This document shows, in pieces, positions 8,866-17,800 of a stretch of DNA of 64,000 nt; position 1 is the first letter of the stretch; each line of letters starts with the position of its first letter. The stretch is from NCBI GenBank assembly GCA_002748835.1, contig PDTL01000014.1:105863-169862 (forward strand). The letters run 5' to 3'. The translations under genes and the position numbers were made by a program. The notes under the pieces are model-generated. The model did not search any database, was not told where the DNA came from, and worked only from the letters and a program-made list of their open reading frames with translations. The DNA is from Deltaproteobacteria bacterium (lineage in GTDB: Bacteria; Desulfobacterota; Desulfobacteria; Desulfobacterales; GCA-2748835).

Positions 8866-9568
8866 ACTCAACTCTCCTGTTAATGGCCCGGTGAACCGGC
8901 GTATCGTTCGGGATAATCGGCAGCATATCCGCATATCCGGTGGCGGTCAACCGGTAGGGGGAGATGCCTTTTTGTATCATGAATTTCAGCACGCCAGTGG
9001 CCCGAACCGCTGACAACTCCCAGTTGGACGGAAATTGGGAGGTGGAAATGGGGACATTGTCCGTGTGCCCCTTGATGTTGACATGATACTGCGGGTATGA
9101 CCGAATGATGCGGGCGATATCATTGAGTACAGGCCGTGCCCGATCAGATAGATCCGCGGTACCGGATCGGAAAAGAATTTTTCCCTGCACCCGGATGGTG
9201 ATCTTGTTGTCCATCATCTGGAGGACAATGTAGTCACCTATTTTTCGGTCGGTAATAAATTTTTTTACATCACTGATAATGCGTTCATCTGTGGACCGCA
9301 GTCCGGCAATATCTTCAATGGAGATGGCGTTATCTACCGCTTTGGGTGTCTGGAGCAGCTGTGTCAGGCCAACGGAGGGGCTGGATTCGCTCAGGCTGAC
9401 CCGGATGGACGCAATGGCGATCTTGAATTTTTCAAGGCTGAGGGACGACATGGAGTAGAGGAACACAAAAAACACGAGCAGCAGGGTGACCAGATCCGAG
9501 TAAGTGACGATCCAGGCGGTCTGCGCTTCAGCTTCGTCGAGCAGATCCCTATGGCGGTTCTGGTTCAT
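8840..9568 (-). CDS. motB: Flagellar motor stator protein MotB
   Basis: The 242-aa product has the N-terminal membrane helix with the ion-carrying Asp (TYSDLVTLLLVFFVFLYSM) and a C-terminal OmpA-like peptidoglycan-binding domain (GHTDNVPI, ELSAVRATGVLKFM). It anchors the stator to the cell wall. The ATG overlaps the motA stop (TAATG), so the pair is translationally coupled. Length and domain order match ordinary MotB; nothing suggests a defence-type ZorB. Confidence 0.93.
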   Translation of the reverse strand: MNQNRHRDLLDEAEAQTAWIVTYSDLVTLLLVFFVFLYSMSSLSLEKFKIAIASIRVSLSESSPSVGLTQLLQTPKAVDNAISIEDIAGLRSTDERIISDVKKFITDRKIGDYIVLQMMDNKITIRVQGKILFRSGTADLSDRARPVLNDIARIIRSYPQYHVNIKGHTDNVPISTSQFPSNWELSAVRATGVLKFMIQKGISPYRLTATGYADMLPIIPNDTPVHRAINRRVEFVLEKEKK

Positions 9569-10338
9569 TATCTCCGCTCCATTTCATTGAGGGGTCTGCG
9601 GTTTTGTTCGGGAATAAACGAAGAAATGGATTCATACATGACCAGCGGATTATTGCTTTTGAGGATGGATATCGACCCCTCAAGCATGATTTGAAGGTTG
9701 ATGACCTCGCGCACGGTGCGGGCCTTGAGCTTGCCTGCAATGGGCAGGAAAAACAAGGTGGCGAGAAGGGATCCGTAAAACGTGGTGAGCAGGGCCACGG
9801 CCATGGCTGGACCGATGACGGAAGGATCCTGAAGCTTACTGAGCATCTGGACGAGCCCGATCAGGGTGCCGAGCATGCCGAAGGCCGGGGCATAGGTCCC
9901 CATTTTTCGAAAGACGTCCTGCACCCCAAAGTGCCGGAGCTTCAGGGTATCGATTTCCGTCTGAAGAGAAGAGCGGATCAGATCTTCTTCCGATCCGTCA
10001 GCAATGAGGCCCAGGGCTTTTTTCAGAAACCCGTGTTCTGTGTTGACCTTACTGAGTTCCAGAAGTCCCTGCCGGCGACTGATGTGACAGAGCCGGATCA
10101 TGGTGGAGACCATGTGGTTGGGGTCATCCGTATCCTGCAGAAACACGAGAAATGCGGCTTTGAAGGCGGCCAGGACATCCTTGAGGGGAAAGGTGAGCAG
10201 CGTGGTGGCAAGAGTGCCGCCAAAGACGATCATCAGGCCAGGAATATTGATAAAATGATACGCATCACCGCCGAGCAAAATCGCACTGACGATCAGAGAA
10301 ATACCTGAAAAAATACCAATAAGTGAAGCGATATCCAT
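9568..10338 (-). CDS. motA: Flagellar motor stator protein MotA
   Basis: The 256-aa product has four membrane helices and the large cytoplasmic loop between helices 2 and 3 expected for MotA/PomA, ending in the proline-containing segment before helix 3 (GTYAPAFGMLGTLIGLV). With MotB it forms the ion-conducting stator that turns the flagellar rotor. It begins 15 bases after a truncated kinase fragment and appears to be cotranscribed with the upstream PP2C and Ser/Thr kinase genes, which is not a usual motAB setting. Confidence 0.93.
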   Translation of the reverse strand: MDIASLIGIFSGISLIVSAILLGGDAYHFINIPGLMIVFGGTLATTLLTFPLKDVLAAFKAAFLVFLQDTDDPNHMVSTMIRLCHISRRQGLLELSKVNTEHGFLKKALGLIADGSEEDLIRSSLQTEIDTLKLRHFGVQDVFRKMGTYAPAFGMLGTLIGLVQMLSKLQDPSVIGPAMAVALLTTFYGSLLATLFFLPIAGKLKARTVREVINLQIMLEGSISILKSNNPLVMYESISSFIPEQNRRPLNEMERR

Positions 10339-10353
10339 GTGACGTGGTCCTGT

Positions 10354-10743
10354 TTACGAAGGTACGGCATGTGCATTTTCGGTAACCGGGTAACTATACG
10401 CGGATTGAATTCGTTTTGTCAAAACGGTTGAAGGCGTATCGCAGGCTGACTTAGACATATCTGGTATTTCCGCATCTACGCAGTCTTTGACCAGGGCATG
10501 TTCTTCCCGGATGGCCTCCGGCTCCCAGCGTCCGGGACGGTAAAACTTGACGACCAGACGCGTACCGTCTTCGTCCATCCGCTCGTAGACCCGGTTGATA
10601 TGGCTTTGCAGGGGGGTGGTCAGGCCAGTGAACTGGTGGTCTGTTGCCCACTCTACAGCCATGAGTATACGATCCGGGCTCAGACGTTCAAAGTCGCCCA
10701 GCGGCGGGGTTGCGGACGGCGCCGCAGGGTTGATCTGTGACAT
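10354..10743 (-). pseudogene. N-lobe fragment of a SrkA/YihE-type stress-response kinase
   Basis: The first ~95 of 129 residues match the start of SrkA (YihE/RdoA) kinases, including LSPDRILMAVEWA, SHINRVYER and VVKFYRPGRW (the ATP-site Lys is in VVKFY). A full SrkA is about 330 residues with a catalytic loop further on. Here the match stops after AEIPD, followed by about 40 unrelated residues and a stop 15 bases before motA. There is no catalytic domain. It is either the residue of a deletion or a retained stand-alone N-lobe. The reading frame itself is intact and it sits neatly inside the operon. Confidence 0.65.
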
Positions 10744-10759
10744 GGATACTGACTTTCTA

Positions 10760-12439
10760 TTAATCAGAGGTGTCCCGGTGACAGATTAGGCGAAGGCCCA
10801 GGTTGGCGTAACGCAGGTCAGGGGCGAAGCGTCTCCGGTCAATGACCCGGCAGCGCTGGGGCGGGAGGTTCCACGCACCGCCTCTGCCCACCCGGCTTCG
10901 CTGTGCGGCAGGTATCGCAATCGCAGCATGCTCCCCTGCCATGGGCAGATGCGTGTCCGCATTGCTCTGGTATGGATCTTCGCACCACTCGGACACATTG
11001 CCGCACAGGTCGTAGATGCCAAGCGCATTGGGCTGTTTTTCTCCCACGGGATGGGTGGTATACATGCTGTTCCCCTTGTGCCAGGCCACGAGGTCCGGGT
11101 CGTCACTTCCTGAAAAGCGATACACGTCTTCAGGCTGGCGTGCTGCGTATTCCCACTGGTATTCAAAGGGGAATCCCAAGGTATAATTTCCCGGTCCAAG
11201 GGCATTGAGGCGGTCGATGAAGTCTTTTGCCTCATACCATGAGATTTGTTCTACCGGGTGCCGGCCCCCTTTTTTGAAATGGGAGGGGTTGGTTTTCATG
11301 ATTTTATACCATTCTGCCTGAGTAACGGGATATTTGGCCATCCAGAAACCTTCCACGTCAACTTCATGGGTCGGCGTTTCATTGTCCCGTGTGGTGGGAT
11401 CGGTATCTGTGCCGCCCATGATGAAACAACCATCCGGTACCCAGACAAAGGGCATACCCAGTACCGGCTCTTCCCAGCGTCTGGATCTGGTCGGGAACGC
11501 TTTTTTTATCGGTTGTCGGGATGGCTGGGATGCGGCGGGTCCGGGGGCTGCGTGCGTTACCTCAAGAAAGGGGGGATCTTCGTCAAAAATACGGATGATA
11601 TGCTCAAAACTAGGGGGCCGCTGCATGGGGTCGAAGTTCAGGCTCTGCGAGATGCCGTTTCGGATATGCTGGGGAAGTTTCCGGTTATGCAGGGCAACAC
11701 CGCCGTGCTTTTTCATGAGCCCGATCCGCTCAAGGAAGTCCTTGTCGTCATGGGGCAGCCGGCCTTCGCACAGAAAGTATGCAATCAGGCCAAAGGCAAA
11801 TATCATGCTGGGCAGATCCGGGGATTTGCCTTCGAGGATCAGCTCCGGGGCAGACCACGCCGGAGAAAGCTGGGTGCCAGCTGCTGTCATGGAAAGTGAG
11901 TGCAGCCGCTTGAATCCGCCGAGGTCTCCGATGACCAGCTCATTCCTGCGGGTCACCAGGAGATTGGAGGGTTTCAGGTCAGTGAAGAGAAACCGGTCCG
12001 CTCCTGTTGCTGTGATGCGGCTCAGGGTGCGTGCAAGGGTGACGGAGAAGCGCCGGATGTCTGCCAGGGGCAGGGGAAAATGGTCCAGCACGTAATTCTG
12101 GAGATTGAACGGGCAGTATTCCATGAGAATGACGAGGTCTGCCTGGAACTGATGTTTTATGGTGTCATGCTCGAGAAAATGGAAATCATGAATATCAATG
12201 ACCCCTTCCCCCTTGATGGCTTCGTAGTATTCGAGCACTGCATGAAAATCCCGGGAGAGCTTGGAGATCAGTTCTGTCTGGGAGGAAAACTCCAGGCTGC
12301 GTTCGGCCATGATGGGCACAACTTTGGCGGCACGGGTTTTCAAGTTGTCTTTCACAAGATAGACACTGCCGTAAAGACCTTCACCGATCTTTTCAACCGT
12401 CTGATACGTGGGCATGCAGCGCTTGAGGAGTTTTTCCAT
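10760..12439 (-). CDS. Ser/Thr protein kinase with C-terminal FGE-sulfatase (SUMF1-type) domain
   Basis: Residues ~12-295 form a Hanks-type kinase: glycine loop GEGLYGSVY, Lys in AAKVV, catalytic loop FTDLKPSNLL (Asp, Lys and Asn kept, HRD changed to FTD), DLG in place of DFG, and the APE motif. Residues ~330-550 form an FGE-sulfatase domain (MGGTDTDP, YPVTQAEW, GNVSEWCEDPY, GRGGAWN, LGLRLI). In kinase fusions this is usually a ligand- or substrate-binding fold rather than a formylglycine generator. No transmembrane segment is seen, so it is probably cytosolic. Its start is one base after the stop of the PP2C phosphatase gene, a strong sign of functional pairing. Confidence 0.88.
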   Translation of the reverse strand: MEKLLKRCMPTYQTVEKIGEGLYGSVYLVKDNLKTRAAKVVPIMAERSLEFSSQTELISKLSRDFHAVLEYYEAIKGEGVIDIHDFHFLEHDTIKHQFQADLVILMEYCPFNLQNYVLDHFPLPLADIRRFSVTLARTLSRITATGADRFLFTDLKPSNLLVTRRNELVIGDLGGFKRLHSLSMTAAGTQLSPAWSAPELILEGKSPDLPSMIFAFGLIAYFLCEGRLPHDDKDFLERIGLMKKHGGVALHNRKLPQHIRNGISQSLNFDPMQRPPSFEHIIRIFDEDPPFLEVTHAAPGPAASQPSRQPIKKAFPTRSRRWEEPVLGMPFVWVPDGCFIMGGTDTDPTTRDNETPTHEVDVEGFWMAKYPVTQAEWYKIMKTNPSHFKKGGRHPVEQISWYEAKDFIDRLNALGPGNYTLGFPFEYQWEYAARQPEDVYRFSGSDDPDLVAWHKGNSMYTTHPVGEKQPNALGIYDLCGNVSEWCEDPYQSNADTHLPMAGEHAAIAIPAAQRSRVGRGGAWNLPPQRCRVIDRRRFAPDLRYANLGLRLICHRDTSD

Positions 12440-12440
12440 G

Positions 12441-13172
12441 TCAGGGGTAAATCTCCGCGAGAATAAAGCTTGTATTGTCCTTCAGCCCCTTTTCGGAGAG
12501 TGCCTCGAGCAGGGCTTTGCCCGGCGCCTCAACGACGCTGGTCAGAATTTGGTGGAGTTGGTGATCCGGATACAGGTCACTGACACCGTCCGAACAGATC
12601 AGCAGCCGGGTGGGACTGTCAATGGGATACTCTATGATAAACGGCTGGTGTTTACCCCAGATATCCTGGAAGGCCGGTCCGATACCGAAGGAGACCAGAT
12701 TCCGGTAAGGGTGGGTGAATGCTTCTTCCGAGGAGATTGCACCTGTATCGATCATTTCCTGGACATAGGAATGATCGTGGGAGATGCAGCGGATGGTGTC
12801 GGTGTCGTAGGTATAGACCCTGCTGTCACCGGCATTGAAGACGGTGATGCTGGTGTCTCTTACAATCACGCCGGCAATGGTGGTTCCGGAATTGCCGGAG
12901 AGGTCTGCTTCCGCACTCTGCTGAATGGTATAGAGCAGGTGTTCTACGTCGTTCGATGTTTCGGGCATTTCAGCTTCTGCAGTGGTTAGCAGCTCGCTGC
13001 AGGCAAATGCGCTGGCTTTTTCTCCGTGGGAGTGACCGCCCATGCCGTCACAGACGGCAAGGAAACAGTCCGGGCCCAGGAGTTCAACTTCATGATACAG
13101 ATGATTTTCCTGAAAGAAATTCTGGCCGACCAGCAGGCTGTCTTCCTGATTGGTCCGGGGGCCGAGTTCCAT
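12441..13172 (-). CDS. PP2C-type Ser/Thr protein phosphatase
   Basis: Metal-binding and catalytic motifs of bacterial PPM/PP2C enzymes are present: TNQEDS, CDGMGGHSHG, SGTTIAG, NAGDSRVY, CSDGVSD and KDNTSFI. It removes phosphate from Ser/Thr and is the expected antagonist of the kinase encoded one base downstream. The first strand before TNQEDS is short (MELGPR). An in-frame non-ATG extension upstream is possible, and no clear ribosome site precedes ATG 13172. It is the first gene of the operon leading to motAB. Confidence 0.88.
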   Translation of the reverse strand: MELGPRTNQEDSLLVGQNFFQENHLYHEVELLGPDCFLAVCDGMGGHSHGEKASAFACSELLTTAEAEMPETSNDVEHLLYTIQQSAEADLSGNSGTTIAGVIVRDTSITVFNAGDSRVYTYDTDTIRCISHDHSYVQEMIDTGAISSEEAFTHPYRNLVSFGIGPAFQDIWGKHQPFIIEYPIDSPTRLLICSDGVSDLYPDHQLHQILTSVVEAPGKALLEALSEKGLKDNTSFILAEIYP

Positions 13173-13302
13173 GATGTTGGTGCAATGGCAGCGGATAGTC
13201 TTGATCCTTTCGATAGCGGTGATGTTCAGGGCCGGTCTGCTTCGTGACGATACACGCGACGGAGGTCAGAGCTCAGCACTTTTTTTAAAACCCTGGTAGG
13301 CT

Positions 13303-13331
13303 ATTATGGCACAGCATACGCCCGCTGTCTA
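13303..13331 (-). promoter_or_regulatory. Predicted sigma-70-type promoter of the PP2C-kinase-motAB operon
   Basis: On the minus strand TAGACA and CATAAT are separated by exactly 17 bases, in the 246-base gap between alr and the phosphatase gene. Transcription would begin near 13296. This is a pattern match only. Confidence 0.4.
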
Positions 13332-13418
13332 TAGGCTGCGGGACTCTGTTTTCTGTAAACGATCCTGTTGCGGCCGTAAAGGTGGCGTAGCATCCTTCCG
13401 TTCGTGATGTGAATCCGG

Positions 13419-14579
13419 TCAGTTGCCTTTTATTTCCCGCGGGATTCGGGCGGTAATGGCGGAGGTGATTTCATAATTGATGGTCCCGGCCCACCCGGCC
13501 ACTGTTTCGGCCGACAGTGCACCCGTCTGATCCCGACCAAACAGGATTACCCGGTCTCCGGAGGAAACGTCTGGCGCTTCGGTTACATCGACCATGCACA
13601 TGTCCATGCAGACGCGTCCGACAAGGGGACATGCGGTGCCATTTATCCGGACAACCGCTGTGTTGGACAGGCATCGAGGGTACCCGTCCGCATAGCCGAT
13701 GGGCAGGGTGGCGATGCGCCGCTCTGATGCGGTAATATGGGTGCGGCCGTAGGAGATCGCTGTGTGTGCAGGAACGGTTTTGAGATGGAGAATCCGGGTT
13801 TCCAGTGTCATGGCAGGGTTCAGATGGATGCGGGAGGTAAACGCCGGATCCGGATAAAGCCCGTAAATACCGATGCCGCAGCGGACACGGTCCAGCCGGC
13901 TGTCCGGCAGGCTGAGGGTTGCCGCCGTGTTGGCGGCATTCAGGGTGCCGGGGTCGATACCCCGGTTGCGAATGGCTGATACGGCGTCCATAAACCGCTG
14001 CACCTGGCGTCTGGCATGGGAAAGATCCGGCGCGTCGGCTGTCGCCAGGTGGGTCATGCACCCGTCAAGGGTCAGCCCCGTGTGCTGTGAAATGAAGGCG
14101 GCGATTTCTGCGGCTGCTTCCGGGGGAAACCCGAGCCGGCTCATACCTGTATCGATTTTGATCTGAATGGGGATCGGCTGGCCGGATTTTTCCCCGGTTG
14201 CGGCAAGGGCGCGTATCAGTTCACGGTCAGTCACAGTGGGAACGATCCGGTAACGGGCTGCAAGGTCTGCGGCTTCAGGAACGATGCTGCCCAGGACCTG
14301 GATGGGACAGGTGAACCCCTGGTGGCGAAGGTGGATCGCCTCTTCGATCAGCGCAACGCCCAGACAGTCGGCCCCGGCACGCAAAGCGGCGGAGGCGGCG
14401 ATGCTGGCGCCGTGTCCGTATCCGTCAGCTTTGACAACGGCCATGAAACCGGCGGATCCGGCAAGCGATTTCAAGGTGGAGACATTTTGGGAGATGGCAG
14501 ACGGATCAATCACTGCCCGTGTGGGTCGCATCCGTTGTATGGGATGACACGGGGCAGTCGGGGGCGTAAAAACGTGCAT
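13419..14579 (-). CDS. alr: Alanine racemase
   Basis: The 386-aa product is a fold-type III PLP enzyme. It has the PLP lysine in VVKADGYGHG, the substrate motif IDTGMSRLG, the GIGIYGLYP block, the second catalytic region with Tyr (ISYGRT) and MDMCMVDVT near the C-terminus. It interconverts L- and D-alanine for peptidoglycan. It is monocistronic as far as seen, upstream of a separate promoter for the phosphatase operon. A shorter start at MRPTRAVID is possible. Confidence 0.93.
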   Translation of the reverse strand: MHVFTPPTAPCHPIQRMRPTRAVIDPSAISQNVSTLKSLAGSAGFMAVVKADGYGHGASIAASAALRAGADCLGVALIEEAIHLRHQGFTCPIQVLGSIVPEAADLAARYRIVPTVTDRELIRALAATGEKSGQPIPIQIKIDTGMSRLGFPPEAAAEIAAFISQHTGLTLDGCMTHLATADAPDLSHARRQVQRFMDAVSAIRNRGIDPGTLNAANTAATLSLPDSRLDRVRCGIGIYGLYPDPAFTSRIHLNPAMTLETRILHLKTVPAHTAISYGRTHITASERRIATLPIGYADGYPRCLSNTAVVRINGTACPLVGRVCMDMCMVDVTEAPDVSSGDRVILFGRDQTGALSAETVAGWAGTINYEITSAITARIPREIKGN

Positions 14580-14776
14580 GGGGCCGCCTTTTATTGCAGG
14601 AACAGTGGACGGATGTCCGGCATAAAACAGCTCTCATGGCCGCTATTCATGATCGGCCACATGGGGAGGGTCTCATAAAATAAAGGAGAAGGCAAGCCGG
14701 TCGTGTGTTTCAAGGTGTAAAAAAAACGTATAGATACACGCGATGGGGTATCCAGTGACCGACGCATCAGAGACGG

Positions 14777-14805
14777 TTGACAAAGGACGCCTTCTCGCAT
14801 ATATT
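14777..14805 (+). promoter_or_regulatory. Strong sigma-70-type promoter of the large signalling gene
   Basis: TTGACA is followed after exactly 17 bases by TATATT, with a likely start near 14812, about 33 bases before the ATG. This is the best sigma-70 match I saw in the window. Confidence 0.65.
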
Positions 14806-14844
14806 CAATAAGTTACTAAAAAATGAAAGCGAAACGTATATCTG

Positions 14845-17800
14845 ATGCTGGTGATTCCCGGATTCTATCGGTTGGTGAAATTGCATGAAACCGCGCAGGT
14901 GCTCATTTGCCGGGCCATTCGTCAGTCCGATCAGCGGGCTGTGATTGTTAAAATCCTCAAGGGGGATGCGCCGGCGCCGGAAAAGGTGATGCAGCTGAAA
15001 CGCGAGCTGCATCTGCGGGCCCGTGTAAGGTGGAAAAACCGGCTGGAGCTGCTCACCATTGAAGCACAGAAACAGCGGGTCATGGGCGTGTTCGCCGACC
15101 CTGGTGGAGAGACCCTTCAGCAGGTGATGCGCAGGAAGCGGCTGTCTGTAACGGCTTCTCTGCGGCTTGCAGTGCAGATGACCCGGCTGCTGGATGCCAT
15201 TCATTCCGCAGACTTGCATCACCTGGGGCTGACACCATCGATTCTGCTCATCGGCACCGACTATGACGTGATCGATCTGATCGATTTCAGTTCTGCCTCC
15301 CTGGATCACCAGGTGCCGGCACGCTTGATATTCCTGCATGAGCTCATCTTTTCCGCCAATTGTTACCTGGCTCCGGAGCAGAACGGTCAGACCCATCAGT
15401 CGCCGGATTACCGATCAGATCTCTATGCATTCGGCGTCATCCTCTATGAGCTGATCTGCGGCAGAAAACCCTTTGCGTCCAAAGCGATCCATGAACCGCG
15501 CCATGCTTCTGTTGCGGCGGATCCGGCCTTTCCCTCCGAGGTGGATCCGGACATTCCGGAGCAGGTCTCCCGTATGCTGTTAAAAATGATGGCGAAAAAT
15601 CCGGAACAGCGCTACCAGAGTGCGGGGGGAATCCGTGCGGACAGTGAACTCTGCCTTCGAAAAATGCAATCAGAAGGCAGGGTGGGCCTGTTTCCGCTGG
15701 GGCGTCAGGATAGCCCTGACAAATTCTGCATTAAGGATAAACGGTACGGCAGAGACGCGGAACTGGACCGGCTGATGGAAGCCTATGACCGGATTTGTGA
15801 GGGCGGGAAAGCTGTGGTGGTCCTCAGCGGGCCGGCGGGCATGGGGCGAAGCTCACTGGCCATGGAAATGGTCAGGCCGGTGATCCAGCAGAAAGGCGTT
15901 TTTGTGACGGCGCGGTTTGACCCCTTTTCCCGCCGCACACCCTTCGGCGCATTGGTGGAGACTCTCAGAGCGTTCTGCCGGCAGGTGCTTGCCGGGGGGG
16001 GAGATGTGCTTGAAGGCTGGCGTGCGCGTCTGCAGGCGGCGGTGGGGGAAAATGGCCGGGTGATGACGGATGCGATTCCGGAAATGACGGCCATCATCGG
16101 TGACCAGCCGCCTGTCAGCACGCTGGATGTCAGTGACGACCAAAACCGGTTTGCCCAGGTCCTGGGAAAGGTGTTCCGGGTCTGTTGCCGTGCCGACCAT
16201 CCCCTGGTGGTGTTTCTTGATGATTTTCAGTGGGTGGATATTGCCTCACTCCGGTTTGTGGAGACGCTGGCGCGGATGAATAGTCTGACGCATCTGATGA
16301 TTCTGGTCTCTATCGTAGAAAAAGAGAACCTAGGGAGCGCTGCCATTCCCTTGATCATGGAGCGGATCCGGAAAGAGATGGACGATTTTCAGGTGGTCGA
16401 ACTCGGACCGCTTTCTCTGGCCAGTATTATCGAGCTCCTGACAGACCTTTTTCATGTGGGCTCAGACCCTGTCGTACCCCTGGCTGAGACGGTACTGGAA
16501 AAGACCGGCGGGACGCCGTTTTTTATTAATGCATTTCTCCGGGCGCTTCACGGAGAAGGACTGATCGCATACGACGGTGACGCAGGGGGCTGGCAGTGGG
16601 ATCTGATTCAGATCCAGGCCCGCCCGATCACGGCGCATGCCGTGGACCCTCTGTACGGGCGTCTCAGTCGGCTGACGCCTGAGACCAGAAACCTGCTGCA
16701 ACATGCAGCCTGCCTGGGCCGTCGGTTTGATCTGTCCCTGCTTGCCATTATTCTCGAGTCGGCGATCCAGGAAACCGCCGACTTGATCCGGGAGGCGCTT
16801 ACCGCCAAACTGATCCTGCCTCTGGATGATGCGGGAAAACTGTTTGAAGTGGCCGGCTCGAATGCAAGATTGTGTATGGGTGCAGAATACGCGTTCTTCC
16901 ATGAACGAATCCAGCTCGGGGCATATGAGCTGATTCCCGAACCGGATCGGGACGCCTTTCACTGGAAGATTGGCCGTCTGCTGTGGGACGGGCTTTCGTC
17001 AGAGGCACGTGAAATACACCGGTATGATATTGTCAATCATCTGAATCGGGGGGCCGGATGTGTATCGGATCCGATGGCCCGCCACTGCCTGGGGCGCATC
17101 AATCTGGATACCGCCCGGGCTGCCCGGCACGCCGGTGCTTGTGAGTCCGACTACGCATACTGCAGGAAAGGCCTTTCCGTACTGCCCGAGTCTGTTCGGC
17201 TCTCTACTGATCCGCTGGCACTGGATCTCTGGGTCGAGGCGCTTGAAGCCGCGTTTTCAAGCGGCGAATATGCTGAAATGGACACTATCTTTTCCCATGT
17301 GATGACCCTGAAGGATCTGCCGTTCGAGATCCAGATGCGCCTTTACGAAACGCGGATCAAAGGGTGTGTGGTTCAAAACCGGAATCGCGAGGCCATGGAT
17401 GCTGCGGTCCAGGCATGCGCACGTCTGCAGATGCCGATTCATAAACAGCCCGGCCGGCTGGGGCTTGTTCTCCGGATACTGGCAGTGAAGGCCCAGCTCA
17501 TGGTGGTCTCGAAAGGGCGGAAGGCCGGCCTGGATCGGCTGTGCCGACTACCGGAAATGACAGATCCCCGGGCCCGGGCTGCCCTGCGGATTTTTTCGCT
17601 TTTGGGTCCTGGCGCGTACCTGACCGCACCCGAACAGATGGTGCAGATCGTTCTGCGGGCCGTATCCCTGAGTCTGAAATACGGCAACAGCCCAGTGTCG
17701 CCTTATTTTTATGCGGCATACGGGCTGATTCAGTCCGGAATCATGGGGAATATCCGCCAGGGGCGGGCCTTTTTGGATCTGGCAGATGCGCTGATAGAAG

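Noticed and set aside
8840..10338. Zorya-type anti-phage module (ZorA/ZorB are MotAB-like)
   Set aside because: MotA is of normal length without the long ZorA tail, and no ZorC, ZorD or ZorE genes are present.
10760..13172. Type VI secretion PpkA/PppA-style kinase-phosphatase pair
   Set aside because: No T6SS structural gene or FHA protein lies near; the operon leads into motAB.
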